A stretch of 64,000 bases of DNA from Streptosporangium sp. NBC_01495. GTDB lineage: Bacteria > Actinomycetota > Actinomycetes > Streptosporangiales > Streptosporangiaceae. Below are positions 51,239 to 60,074 of this stretch, one piece after another. The stretch's first letter is position 1, and each line of letters opens with the position of its first letter. Made by a program: the position numbers and the translations under genes. The notes under the pieces are model-generated. The model saw only the letters and a program-made list of their open reading frames with translations, was not told where the DNA came from and ran no database searches. The stretch spans positions 7,006,001 through 7,070,000 of the forward strand of contig NZ_CP109430.1 of the NCBI RefSeq assembly GCF_036250735.1, written 5' to 3'.

Positions 51239-51279
51239 CTTCAGGCGCAGCGTGAGCGATCATCGCCGCCCGGTCAACC
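51239..51279 (-). promoter_or_regulatory. 41-bp conserved upstream element, copy B
   Basis: Counterpart of 49767-49807, 32 bases upstream of the copy 2 start. Conserved between duplicates that differ elsewhere, so it is under selection as promoter or operator, or the duplication is recent. Confidence 0.65.
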
Positions 51280-51406
51280 TCTTGGCCGCGGACGGCGGAG
51301 CGGGAGAGCGTCACCGCCGCGGGCCCGCACGGGACCAGGACGGCCACACGATCGCGGCGGTGACGAGCCCGCGGACCCGGAAGCGGAATCGGCGTCAGGC
51401 GGCGCC

Positions 51407-51475
51407 CGCCGGCCGGGGTGAGGTCCGCCGGCCGGGGTGAGGTCCGCCGGCCGGGGTGAGGTCCGCCGGCCGGCC
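51407..51475. repeat. 19-bp tandem repeat, 3.6 copies
   Basis: CGCCGGCCGGGGTGAGGTC at 51407, 51426 and 51445 plus a partial copy. The rest of 51280-51580 shows no gene or RNA. Confidence 0.9.
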
Positions 51476-51608
51476 AACCGGCGTCCGCGCCGTCACCACG
51501 CGACGACCTCCGGGGAAGCCGCCGTCGACGCCTGATTGTCGCAGGGCAGGACGTTGACGGCACCTTCTCCGGACGGAATCCGTTTGCGTGACAACCGACG
51601 GGTTCGAG

Positions 51609-51800
51609 TAATGTTCGTGGCATGTCGAGCCCCGAGGCATCCAAGGTGGGGGCTTTCGGTCACGCCGTCAGCCCCCTGAACCACTGAGTTCGTAGTCCAC
51701 TCCCCGGCAGCTTTGCTGAGCGGGGCAAGTGCGCGCACCCCTGGGTGCTGGCCGCGGTGACGAGACGCTTTCTTCTCGTTCTCTCACCTCGGAGTTCTCG
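51609..51800 (+). promoter_or_regulatory. leader region with uORF, likely attenuator of the chloramphenicol exporter
   Basis: TAATGT (51609-51614) is 7 bases before an ATG at 51622 that opens a 21-codon frame (MSSPEASKVGAFGHAVSPLNH, stop at 51687), so the leader peptide is probably leaderless. Inside and after it lie hairpin arms: GGGGGCT with AGCCCCC around 51650-51673, CCCCGGCAGC with GCTGAGCGGGG (51693-51716) and GCACCC with GGGTGC (51734-51748). GGAG is 6 bases before the exporter ATG. Drug-stalled ribosomes on the uORF could switch these stems. Inferred, not shown. Confidence 0.5.
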
Positions 51801-52982
51801 ATGCCTCTCCCGCTCTACCTGCTCGCCGTGGCGGTCTTCGCCATGGGCACCTCGGAGTTCATGCTCTCCGGCCTGGTGCCGGACATCGCCACCGGCCTGG
51901 ATGTGTCGGTCGGAAGTGCCGGGCTTCTGACCTCGGCGTTCGCGGTCGGAATGGTCCTCGGGGCGCCGCTGATGGCGGTGCTCGCACGCCGGTGGCCTAC
52001 CCGGGCCAGTCTGCTGGGCTTCGTGCTGGTGTTCGCCGTCGCCCATGTCGCGGGTGCCCTCACGTCGAGCTTCCCGGTTCTTCTGTCCACCCGTGTGATC
52101 GCCGCCCTGGCCAACGCGGGCTTTCTGGCAGTCGCGCTGAGTACGGCGACCACGCTCGTCACAGCCGCCCAGAAGGGACGCGCGCTGGCGGTACTGCTCT
52201 CCGGCACGACGGTGGCCACCATCGCCGGGGTTCCGGGCGGCGCGCTGCTCGGAACGCTGCTCGACTGGCGGGCAACCTTCTGGGCGATCGCACTGCTCTG
52301 CCTTCCCGCCGCCTTCGGCATCGTGAAAAGCATCCCGGACCATGCCGAAGAAGCCATACAGGACGCTCCGGCCGGCCCCTCCCTACGGACCGAGATCGCC
52401 CAGCTCGCGATGCCCAGGCTGGTCCTGGTCATGCTGCTGGGTGCCCTGGTCAACGCCGCCACATTCGCCACGTTCACCTTCCTGGCGCCGATCGTGACCG
52501 ACACCGCGGGCCTGGACGAGCTCTGGGTCTCGGTGGTGCTGGTGCTCTTCGGCGCGGGGTCCTTCGTCGGTGTCACTCTCGCGGGTCGGCTCTCGGATCA
52601 GCGCCCCGGCATCGTGATCGGAATCGGCAGCCCGATGTTGTTGCTCGGCTGGGTCACGTTGGCGACCGTCGCCGCCCGGCCGGTGGCGCTTCTGATCCTC
52701 GTGTTCATACAGGGCGCGCTGTCCTTCGCCGTGGGCAGCACCTTGATCGCCAGGGTGCTCTACGAGTCGGCGGGCGCCCCCACCATGGGCGGGTCATACG
52801 CGACCGCGGCACTCAACATCGGCGCGGCGGGTGGCCCTGCCATCGCGGCGGCGACCCTCGGAGCCGGTGCTGGTGATCTTGGCCCGATATGGGTCAGCAC
52901 CCTCCTTGTCACGCTCGCGGTGCTCACCGCGCTACCTCTGCGTCGAGTGATCGCACCCCAGGTCGGCCAGGCGATCCGATGA
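51801..52982 (+). CDS. Cmx/CmrA-type MFS chloramphenicol efflux transporter
   Basis: 393 aa, twelve hydrophobic helices. N-terminal LYLLAVAVFAMGTSEFMLSG, LLTSAFAVGMVLGAPLMAVLARRWP, IAALANAGFLAVALSTATTLV and the motif-C-like GVPGGALLGTLLDWR match the chloramphenicol exporters of Streptomyces and Corynebacterium. The C-terminal ALSFAVGSTLIARVLY segment also matches. Drug specificity is by family resemblance. Confidence 0.88.
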   Translation: MPLPLYLLAVAVFAMGTSEFMLSGLVPDIATGLDVSVGSAGLLTSAFAVGMVLGAPLMAVLARRWPTRASLLGFVLVFAVAHVAGALTSSFPVLLSTRVIAALANAGFLAVALSTATTLVTAAQKGRALAVLLSGTTVATIAGVPGGALLGTLLDWRATFWAIALLCLPAAFGIVKSIPDHAEEAIQDAPAGPSLRTEIAQLAMPRLVLVMLLGALVNAATFATFTFLAPIVTDTAGLDELWVSVVLVLFGAGSFVGVTLAGRLSDQRPGIVIGIGSPMLLLGWVTLATVAARPVALLILVFIQGALSFAVGSTLIARVLYESAGAPTMGGSYATAALNIGAAGGPAIAAATLGAGAGDLGPIWVSTLLVTLAVLTALPLRRVIAPQVGQAIR

Positions 52983-53174
52983 CCCACGGGAACGCTCCGC
53001 GTCGAGTGTCGAAGGACGCCGGCGCGCTGCTCTCCCGCGAAATCCCGCACCGGTACGAGCGTGGCCGGCCGACATGACATCCCGTCCCGCCGTTAGATCG
53101 CCGCCGTAGGGGACAGAGGGGTGGGGCCGGGCACGACACGCGCCCGGTCGAAGCCCACCAGCTGGAGGTTGTGC

Positions 53175-53357
53175 ATGCTTGCTCAGACCACGCGGAAGGC
53201 GGCGCTGGCCGCCGCGGCGATGGCGGCGCTCGTCGGCCTGGTCGGCGGTTGCGGGGGCGGCGGTGACGACGACGGGGACGACGGCCCCGACGTGGTCAAC
53301 ACGACGACCGGACCCGGCGGGGACGACGACGGTGACGGGGACGACGACGGCAACTGA
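53175..53357 (+). CDS. small Asp-rich lipoprotein-like protein
   Basis: 60 aa: signal segment KAALAAAAMAALVGLVGGC, a lipobox-like VGGC, then GGGGDDDGDDGPD and a GGDDDGDGDDDGN tail. GGAGG 6 bases before the ATG and a strong hairpin after the stop support it as a gene. The acidic tail might bind divalent cations; that is inference. Confidence 0.65.
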   Translation: MLAQTTRKAALAAAAMAALVGLVGGCGGGGDDDGDDGPDVVNTTTGPGGDDDGDGDDDGN

Positions 53358-53423
53358 CGACCGGCCGCGAGGCACGGCCGGGCGGCGCCTCCGTATCGCG
53401 CCCCGGCACCGCGCCCGGCACCA

Positions 53424-53456
53424 CCGCGACCCGCGTGCCCCGCACGCGGGTCGCGG
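53424..53456 (+). terminator. hairpin after the Asp-rich lipoprotein gene
   Basis: CCGCGACCCGCGTGC-CCC-GCACGCGGGTCGCGG, 15-bp perfect stem. The following bases to 53636 show only a GGTCATGACC palindrome at 53601-53610. Confidence 0.85.
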
Positions 53457-53636
53457 CGTGTCGTGACACCCGTCACCCGCTCGCCTCGGGTCGGCCAGGA
53501 ACCCCCTGGGCCGTTCCACGACCACATCAACGCCTGTCGCCGAGCCCGGAAATAGGGCAAAGCATCGCACGACGCGCATCACCGGCTTGTTGGGCAGACT
53601 GGTCATGACCCACATGGATCGACCAGGCGAGGTGAC

Positions 53637-54389
53637 GTGGCAGCGGCACTCCGGGACGAAGAGGCGAATCTCAGGCCTCCCCGGGCCGGGGAACGGCGTC
53701 CCGAACCCCTCGGACGCGGCCGGTTCCCCGGACGTCGGGCGTTCCTCGGACTGCCCAGCCTTCCGGACCTTCCCGGCGGTCAGGGTCTCCCCGGGCGTCA
53801 CGGCCCGCACAGGCGCCGGAAGCAGGCCGCGGCGGCCGTGCTCCTGGGAACGTTCCTGCTGCTGAGCGCCTCCGCCTGGATACCGACCCGGCCCGTCACC
53901 CCCAACCGGATCACCGCCATCGCGTACGCGATCGAGGCCGGGCAGCACCAGCCCGGCTGGCGGGGCGGGGAGATCCCCTACTCCTGGGGCGGCGGCCACG
54001 ACGAGGACCCGGGCCCCTCCCTCGGTACCTGCCAGGGCTACCGGGGATCGATCCGGCCCTGCCCCGTCACCAGGACCCTCGGCCTCGACTGCTCCGGTCT
54101 CGCCCGCTGGGTCTACCACCTCGCCTACGGGCGCGACGTGCTGGGACCGGGCAACACCGACGACCACGTCAAGCGGCTCAAAAGGATCCCCTCCGCGGCG
54201 GCGAGGCCGGGGGATCTCGTTTTCTACGGCAAGGTCGGCAAGCGTAAAGTCAGGACCCACCACGTCGGCATCTATGTCGGCCAGGGCAAGATGATCAATG
54301 CACGGAGGACCGGGACCGAGGTGCGAGTCGATCGCGTCGCGGCCGTCGACGACCTCGCCGGCTACTTCCGCTACGCGAGGGCCCTCTGA
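53637..54389 (+). CDS. NlpC/P60-family cell-wall hydrolase
   Basis: 250 aa. Membrane or signal segment near residue 67-82 (AAAAVLLGTFLLLSASAWI) after a long Arg/Pro-rich cytoplasmic start, then an NlpC/P60 domain with the catalytic LGLDCSGLARWVYH cysteine and THHVGIYVGQGKMINA histidine. It probably cleaves peptidoglycan peptides or an equivalent gamma-glutamyl bond. GTG 53637 is preceded by GAGG. The long N-terminal region is low-complexity and an inner start cannot be excluded. Confidence 0.85.
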   Translation: MAAALRDEEANLRPPRAGERRPEPLGRGRFPGRRAFLGLPSLPDLPGGQGLPGRHGPHRRRKQAAAAVLLGTFLLLSASAWIPTRPVTPNRITAIAYAIEAGQHQPGWRGGEIPYSWGGGHDEDPGPSLGTCQGYRGSIRPCPVTRTLGLDCSGLARWVYHLAYGRDVLGPGNTDDHVKRLKRIPSAAARPGDLVFYGKVGKRKVRTHHVGIYVGQGKMINARRTGTEVRVDRVAAVDDLAGYFRYARAL

Positions 54390-54440
54390 GGTCCCGCGAA
54401 AACTGCACAGCGGGAACTCCCGCCGTTCACTAGGAGAGAT

Positions 54441-55277
54441 ATGCGCCTGGGCGTCATGTTCGACCGTGACCTTCCCCCCGAGTCCCTCGTCCCCTTCTGC
54501 CGCCATCTGGACGCGGCCGAGGTGGACGACGTCTGGGTGGTGGAGGATCTCGGCTGGACCGGGGCCGTCTCGTCGGCGGCCACCGCGCTCGCCGTCACCG
54601 AGCGCCTCCGGGTAGGCATCGGGATCACCCCGGCGCCGCTGCGCAACCCGGCCCTGCTCGCCATGGAGCTGGGCAACCTGGCCAGGCTGCACCCGGGCAG
54701 GCTCGCGGCCGGCATCGGGCACGGCGTCCAGGACTGGATGCGCCAGGTGGGCGCCCTCGCGCCCTCGCCGCTGGCGCTGCTGGAGGAGACGATCACGGCG
54801 GTACGGGGGCTGCTGCGCGGTGAGACGGTCACCCTCCAGGGCAGGGCCGTACGGCTCGACGGGGTGAGCCTGGTGCATCCCCCCGCCGTCGTGCCGCCGG
54901 TGCTGGCCGGGGTGGTACGGCCCCGCTCGCTGGAGCTGTCGGGACGGGTGGCGCAGGGCACGATCCTGCCCGAGGGGGTCGGCCCCCGGCAGATCGAGGA
55001 GGCCCTGAAGCTGACCGGCGAGGGTGATCACGAGATGGTGGTCTTCGTCCACCTCTACCTCGGCGGCGACGCCGCGGTGGTCACCGGCCTGGCCGAGGAC
55101 ACCGCCGGGTTCCTGAAGGTCTCCCCGGAGGAGGTCGTGATGGCGACGGGCTCTCCCGAGGAGGCCGCCGACCAGATCAGGTCGCTGTGGGAGGCGGGTG
55201 CCCGTACGGTCGTGGTCCGCCCGTACGGACCGGACCCGCTGCCCCAGGTGGACCTGCTCCTGGGGCAGCTCCGCTAG
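54441..55277 (+). CDS. LLM-class flavin-dependent oxidoreductase
   Basis: 278 aa luciferase-like TIM barrel: MRLGVMFDRDLPPESLVPFC, VDDVWVVEDLGWTGAVSSAAT, RLRVGIGITPAPLRNPALLAMELGNLARLHPGRLAAGIGHG pattern seen in parts, and GSPEEAADQIRSLWEAGART near the end. It uses F420 or FMN; actinobacteria commonly use F420, but no cofactor-specific residue can be read with certainty. AGGAGA before the ATG. Its stop overlaps the stop of the convergent membrane protein gene. Confidence 0.9.
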   Translation: MRLGVMFDRDLPPESLVPFCRHLDAAEVDDVWVVEDLGWTGAVSSAATALAVTERLRVGIGITPAPLRNPALLAMELGNLARLHPGRLAAGIGHGVQDWMRQVGALAPSPLALLEETITAVRGLLRGETVTLQGRAVRLDGVSLVHPPAVVPPVLAGVVRPRSLELSGRVAQGTILPEGVGPRQIEEALKLTGEGDHEMVVFVHLYLGGDAAVVTGLAEDTAGFLKVSPEEVVMATGSPEEAADQIRSLWEAGARTVVVRPYGPDPLPQVDLLLGQLR

Positions 55278-56551
55278 GAGCGGTCGCCCCGGACGCCGGT
55301 GAGGCGGCGCAGGACGTCCCACCAGAACGAGGCGCCGAACAGCAGCGCGACCATGGTGAGCAGGTAGCCGGGCCAGTGCCCGGGAGTGATCAGCCGGTCC
55401 CACCACGCTCCGCCGTTCCAGTGGAAGGACGGATCATCGGCGGAGCCGTCGGGCGGGATCGTGATGCTCACGATCGCGTGATCGAAGATCTTGACCAGTG
55501 CCGGGGAGCTGAGGGACTCGGTCACGCACTGGTACGGCTCGGCGAGGCCGATCTCGGTACCGGCGCACTTGTCCTTGAGCGCGGCGTACCCGTCCCCGCC
55601 GCCGCCCGCGATGGCGCTCACCCCCGCGCGGTAGGCGTTGTCGCGCAGCAGGGTCTTGCCGTACTCCAGCGCGTCCATGCTGAACGCCAGCGTCAGCACC
55701 ACGCCCAGCGCGAACACCACCCACTTCACGTAGCGGGCGTAGAGCGTGGACAGGCGCTGCATCTCCCCGTTGAACCAGTCCTCGACGCCCTTGCGGAACC
55801 TCGGCAGGTCCCGCTGGGCACCTTCCCAGACGCCCTTGAGGTGGCCCGCGAGGGGACTGTTGATCGCCTCCAGCTTGGCGAGCAGGCCGTCGATCCCGCC
55901 CTCCTCGGCGGCGACCAGCTCCATCACCGCGCCGGAGAACCGCTCGGGCGGGATGTTGGCGATGCTGGTACGGGTGCCCTTGGGGTGGTCGATCTCCTGG
56001 AGCCGCTCGTACAGCCGCGCGGTCATGTCGACCGGCGGCACCGGCCTCTCGGCGGGGCCACCGTCCACCGGAGAACCGGACGAGCCGGACGAGCCGGACA
56101 GGCCGGACGAGTCAGGAGATTCGGGGGAGCCGAGGGATCCGCCGGTGCCCGCCTCCTCGGCGGCCTCCCGCGCGGCGGCCTCCGGGACGACCCCCTCGGC
56201 GATCTCCTCCGAGACCCCCTCCCCGGCCTCCTCGGAGGCCGGGACGGTGGCGGCGTCGACCCGCATCGGCTCGACCACCGCGGGCGCGGCGTCGGGACTG
56301 TGCACCGGGCGCGGATCGTCCCTGGAGAAGGGCAGTTTCGCGAAGACGTCGGCTATCCTCGACGGAATCCACGACCTGCCGTCCTCCGAGCCGTCCAGGG
56401 TGTCCCTGAGGTAGGCCCACAGGAACTTGCTGCGGATCCCGAGCAGCCGGACGAAGGCCTCGTTGACCCCGCTCACCAGGAGCGACAGGAGCAGGAAGGC
56501 CAGGATCAGGCCGATGGCCAGATCAATGTAAACAGATATCAAAAGGATCAC
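55274..56551 (-). CDS. hypothetical membrane protein with acidic repeat linker
   Basis: About 425 aa, not recognised. N-terminal transmembrane helix (DLAIGLILAFLLLSLLVSGVNEAF), then an Ala/Glu/Ser-rich linker (EEAGEGVSEEIAEGVVPEAA, SGLSGSSGSSGS), a soluble part with RLYERLQEIDHPKGT and EWVF-like helices, two C-terminal membrane helices (VKWVVFALGVVLTLAFSM and YLLTMVALLFGASFWWDVL). A CAGTEIGLAEPYQCV segment between them suggests an extracytoplasmic disulfide. Start uncertain: GTG 56551, or ATG 56593. Downstream of glnE in the same direction but behind a terminator. Confidence 0.75.
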   Translation of the reverse strand: MILLISVYIDLAIGLILAFLLLSLLVSGVNEAFVRLLGIRSKFLWAYLRDTLDGSEDGRSWIPSRIADVFAKLPFSRDDPRPVHSPDAAPAVVEPMRVDAATVPASEEAGEGVSEEIAEGVVPEAAAREAAEEAGTGGSLGSPESPDSSGLSGSSGSSGSPVDGGPAERPVPPVDMTARLYERLQEIDHPKGTRTSIANIPPERFSGAVMELVAAEEGGIDGLLAKLEAINSPLAGHLKGVWEGAQRDLPRFRKGVEDWFNGEMQRLSTLYARYVKWVVFALGVVLTLAFSMDALEYGKTLLRDNAYRAGVSAIAGGGGDGYAALKDKCAGTEIGLAEPYQCVTESLSSPALVKIFDHAIVSITIPPDGSADDPSFHWNGGAWWDRLITPGHWPGYLLTMVALLFGASFWWDVLRRLTGVRGDRS

Positions 56552-56727
56552 CCGGACCGTTGATACACGCCCGTCCCGGGCGACGCAACGCATCACTCAA
56601 AACAGGTCGGTTTTCGTGATCCGGAGAACACCCGGACGAAGATCCGGAGAGCACGCGGACGAACGGATGGACTCTTCGGCGCGGGCCGGTCCCACGGTCC
56701 GCGCCGGGCGAGCCGATCGCCCGGAAA

Positions 56728-56793
56728 CCCGGAAGAGCCGGCCCTCCGGAAAGGAGCCGGCCGCCCCGGAGACCGGACCGGCCGGCTCTTCCG
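56728..56793 (-). terminator. long hairpin after glnE
   Basis: CCGGAAGAGCCGGCC (56728-56742) pairs with GGCCGGCTCTTCCGG (56779-56793), 15-bp perfect stem; the loop itself contains further GCCGGC pairing. Confidence 0.8.
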
Positions 56794-56830
56794 GAAACTC
56801 TTCCGAGAACTCTCCCGGGAGCCGGGCGGA

Positions 56831-59800
56831 TCAGTCCTCGTAGAAGACGCGCTCCACGACCCGGCGGGCGCGGCGGGTGGCGCGGCGGTAGTCGTCCACG
56901 AAGTCCGACGCGCCGTCGGGCGGGTAGCCGAGGGCCTGGGCGATGAGCGTGCGCTCGCGGGCGTCCACCGGGATCGTGTCGGAGGCGCGGCCCCGCACCG
57001 CGACGATGGCGTCGCGGATGCGCGAGGCGAACCGCCAGGCCTCGGCGAGCACGGCCTCGTCGGCCTCGGAGAGCAGGCCCTCCGCGACCGCCGCGCTCAG
57101 CGCCTCCAGGGTGCGGGTGGTACGCAGCGAGGGCCGCAGCCCCGCGTGGCGGAGCTGGATCAGCTGGGCCACCCACTCCACGTCGGACAGCCCGCCGGGG
57201 CCGAGCTTGGTGTGCAGGGCGGGATCGGCCCCGCGCGGGAGGCGTTCGGCCTCCATCCTCGCCTTGAGCTTGCGGATCTCCAGCACGGCCGCGTCGGAGA
57301 TGCCCCCCTCCGGGTAGCGCAGCGGGTCGGCCAGGTGCAGCAGCCCGACGCCGAGCTCGGCGTCCCCCGCGGAGAAGCGGGCGCGCAACAGCGCCTGCGA
57401 CTCCCACGGCGAGGACCACCGCTCGTAGTAGGCGGCGTAGGAGGCCAGGGTGCGGACCAGCGGCCCCGCCTTGCCCTCGGGACGCAGGCCGGGGTCGATG
57501 AGCAGCGGCGGGTCGGGGGCGGGCAGGGCCAGCAGACGGCGCAGCTCGTTGGCCACCTCGAACGCCGTCTCGGTGGCCTCGCGATCCGGCACGTCCTCCA
57601 GCGGCGAGTGCACGAACATCACGTCGGCGTCGCTGCCGTACGAGGACTCGACCCCGCCCAGGCGGCCCATCGCGATCACCGCGAACCTCGTGCCCAGCGG
57701 GGTGCGGCGCTCCATCTCGACCTTGTCGATGGCCGCGTCGAGCGCGGCCTGGATCGTCACGTCGTTGAGATCGGACAGCGTCTGGCCGACCTCCTCGATG
57801 CCGATGATGCCGGAGAGGTCGGCGACGGCCGTGCGGAGCAGTTCCCTGCGGCGCAGCGCCCGGACCGCGGCCACCGCGCCCTCGGCGTCCCCGGGATGGC
57901 GGGCGACCACGGTCCGCGCCTCGGACAGCAGCGCCTCGACGGGCCTGGGGGCCAGTTCCGTGTCCGAGCCGAGCATCGCGACCGATTCGGGGGCGTTCAT
58001 CAGCAGTCCCGTCACATAGCGGCTGGTACCGAGCATCCTGGCCAGGCGCGACGCCACGGCGGTCTCGTCGCGGAGCAGCCGCAGGTACCAGGGGGTGGAG
58101 CCGAGCTTGTCGGAGACCTGGCGGAAGCCGAGCAGGCCGGCGTCGGGGTCGGGGGCGTCGGCGAACCAGCCGAGCATGACCGGCAGCAGGGTCCGCTGGA
58201 TCGCGGCGCGGCGGGAGACCCCCGTGGTCAGCGCGCTGATGTGGCGCAGCGCCCCGCTCGGGTCGGCGTAGCCGAGCGCCTCCAGGCGGGCCTTGGCCGC
58301 GGCCGTGGAGAGCCGGTCCTCCGACTCGGGCAGCCGGGCCACGGCCTGCAGCAGCGGCCGGTAGAACAGCTTCTCGTGCAGGCGCCTGGCCTCCATTGCG
58401 TGCCGCCGCCACCGGGTGGTGAACTCCCCCACCGGGTCGGCGGTCATGCCCAGGCTCCGGCCGAGACGGCGCAGGTCGGCGTTCCCCTCGGGCACCACGT
58501 GCGTGCGGCGGAGGCGGTGCAGCTGGATCAGGTGCTCGACCTGGCGCAGGAAGGTGTACGCCTCGGCGAGGGCCTTGGCGTCGTCCCTGCCCACGTAGCC
58601 GCCGCGGGAGAGGGCGCCGAGCGCGGGGAGCGTGGCGCGGCGGCGCAGCAGCGGGTCGAGGCGGCCGTGGACGAGCTGGAGCAGCTGCACCGCGAACTCG
58701 ATGTCGCGCAGCCCGCCGGGCCCGAGCTTCAGCTGGCGGTCGGCGTCGCCGCTGCGGACGTGGGCCTCCACCCGGCGGCGCATGGCCTGGACGTCCTCGA
58801 CGAACTTGTCGCGGGTGGCGGCCTGCCAGACCATCTCGTTCAGCGCGGCGACGTACTGCTGGCCGAGCTCGGCGTCGCCCGCGACCGGCCTGGCCTTCAG
58901 CAGGGCCTGGAACTCCCAGGTCTTGGCCCAGCGCCGGTAGTAGGCGAGGTGGCTGGCGAGGGTGCGGACCAGCGGCCCGGCCTTGCCCTCGGGGCGCAGC
59001 GCCGCGTCGACCTCCCACAGCGCACCCTCCGGGGTGCTGGTCGAGCAGGCGCGCATCATGCCCTGGGCCAGCCGGGTGGCGAGCTTGATGGCCTCGTGCT
59101 CGTCGGGGGAGCCGTCGGGTCCCTCGCGCGGCTCGGCCACGAAGATGACGTCGACGTCGCTGATGTAGTTGAGCTCGCGTGCCCCGCACTTGCCCATGCC
59201 GATGACGGCCAGCCGTACCGCCCCCGCCTCCGGGTGCTCGGACCTGGCGATGGCGAGCCCCGCCTCCAGCGCGGCTCCGGCCAGGTCGGACAGCTCGGCG
59301 GTCACCCCGGACAGCGAGACGACCCCGGTGACGTCGCGCGCGGCGAGGTGGAGCAGGCGCCCCCGGTAGGCGGCGCGCAGCGCCGACAGGGTGGCGGTGG
59401 AGGCGTCGGCCGCCCTCGGCTCGGGGTCGTCCGGCTCGGCGCCGACCGCGAGCAGCAGCTCCGAACGGAGTTCCTCCTCGGCCGGGCGGTCCACGGCCAA
59501 CGCCCCGCCGAGCATGCGCCAGTGGTCCGGGTGCCTGACGACGTGATCGCCGAGCGCGGCGCTGACGCCGAAGACGCCGAGCAGCCGCTCGCGCAGGCCG
59601 GGGTCGGACCGGAGCGCTCCAAGAACGCTGGGGTCCTGCTCGGCCAGCCGGTTCAGCGAGGTGAGCGCCAGGTCGGGATCGGCCGCGGCGACCAGCGAGG
59701 CCAGCAGGTCGATGTCACCGACGGCCTCCGGCCCCAGCTCGTCGAGCAGTCGCTCGGCCCTGGCGCCGTCGGCGAAGCCGAGCCTCGCCAGGCGTCCGGC

Positions 59801-59860
59801 TGTCGTCTGCATCCGGGGCACGGTTTCCACCGACCCTCCATGGTCCTCGATCACAAGCAC
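56831..59860 (-). CDS. glnE: glutamine synthetase adenylyltransferase / adenylyl-removing enzyme
   Basis: 1009 aa. Two nucleotidyltransferase modules. The N-terminal adenylyl-removing domain has ARELNYISDVDVIFVAEP; the C-terminal adenylyl-transfer domain has YGSDADVMFVHSP, with RPEGKAGPLVRTLAS in both and regulatory domains between. It controls the Tyr in KDLYELP of GlnA encoded at 41.5 kb. GTG 59860 follows GGAAGGG by 6 bases; an inner ATG 59812 is possible. The PII gene is not in the window. Confidence 0.96.
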   Translation of the reverse strand: MLVIEDHGGSVETVPRMQTTAGRLARLGFADGARAERLLDELGPEAVGDIDLLASLVAAADPDLALTSLNRLAEQDPSVLGALRSDPGLRERLLGVFGVSAALGDHVVRHPDHWRMLGGALAVDRPAEEELRSELLLAVGAEPDDPEPRAADASTATLSALRAAYRGRLLHLAARDVTGVVSLSGVTAELSDLAGAALEAGLAIARSEHPEAGAVRLAVIGMGKCGARELNYISDVDVIFVAEPREGPDGSPDEHEAIKLATRLAQGMMRACSTSTPEGALWEVDAALRPEGKAGPLVRTLASHLAYYRRWAKTWEFQALLKARPVAGDAELGQQYVAALNEMVWQAATRDKFVEDVQAMRRRVEAHVRSGDADRQLKLGPGGLRDIEFAVQLLQLVHGRLDPLLRRRATLPALGALSRGGYVGRDDAKALAEAYTFLRQVEHLIQLHRLRRTHVVPEGNADLRRLGRSLGMTADPVGEFTTRWRRHAMEARRLHEKLFYRPLLQAVARLPESEDRLSTAAAKARLEALGYADPSGALRHISALTTGVSRRAAIQRTLLPVMLGWFADAPDPDAGLLGFRQVSDKLGSTPWYLRLLRDETAVASRLARMLGTSRYVTGLLMNAPESVAMLGSDTELAPRPVEALLSEARTVVARHPGDAEGAVAAVRALRRRELLRTAVADLSGIIGIEEVGQTLSDLNDVTIQAALDAAIDKVEMERRTPLGTRFAVIAMGRLGGVESSYGSDADVMFVHSPLEDVPDREATETAFEVANELRRLLALPAPDPPLLIDPGLRPEGKAGPLVRTLASYAAYYERWSSPWESQALLRARFSAGDAELGVGLLHLADPLRYPEGGISDAAVLEIRKLKARMEAERLPRGADPALHTKLGPGGLSDVEWVAQLIQLRHAGLRPSLRTTRTLEALSAAVAEGLLSEADEAVLAEAWRFASRIRDAIVAVRGRASDTIPVDARERTLIAQALGYPPDGASDFVDDYRRATRRARRVVERVFYED

Positions 59861-60074
59861 GGGTGCCCTTCCTCAATCCCTACCCCGAGCGATCAAAGGT
59901 GCACGCTCCCCGCGGTCGCATGGGCCTCGGTTCCCCCGGCGGGCAGGGGGGATCGGCGCGATCTGCCTCCGTATCCCCACCCTCGCTCGCATCCCAGGCG
60001 TTCGGAGCGTCGCCGCACAGGTTAATCCCGAAACTGTGCGGCGTCGTTAGCGGATTCGGAACGTAATCGCGCGG

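Noticed and set aside
57146..60025. 959-codon plus-strand frame opposite glnE
   Set aside because: Shadow frame; GlnE motifs are unambiguous on the minus strand.
59861..60074. GlnR box upstream of glnE
   Set aside because: GAAAC and TTAAT-like words occur, but not at the 11-base spacing required.
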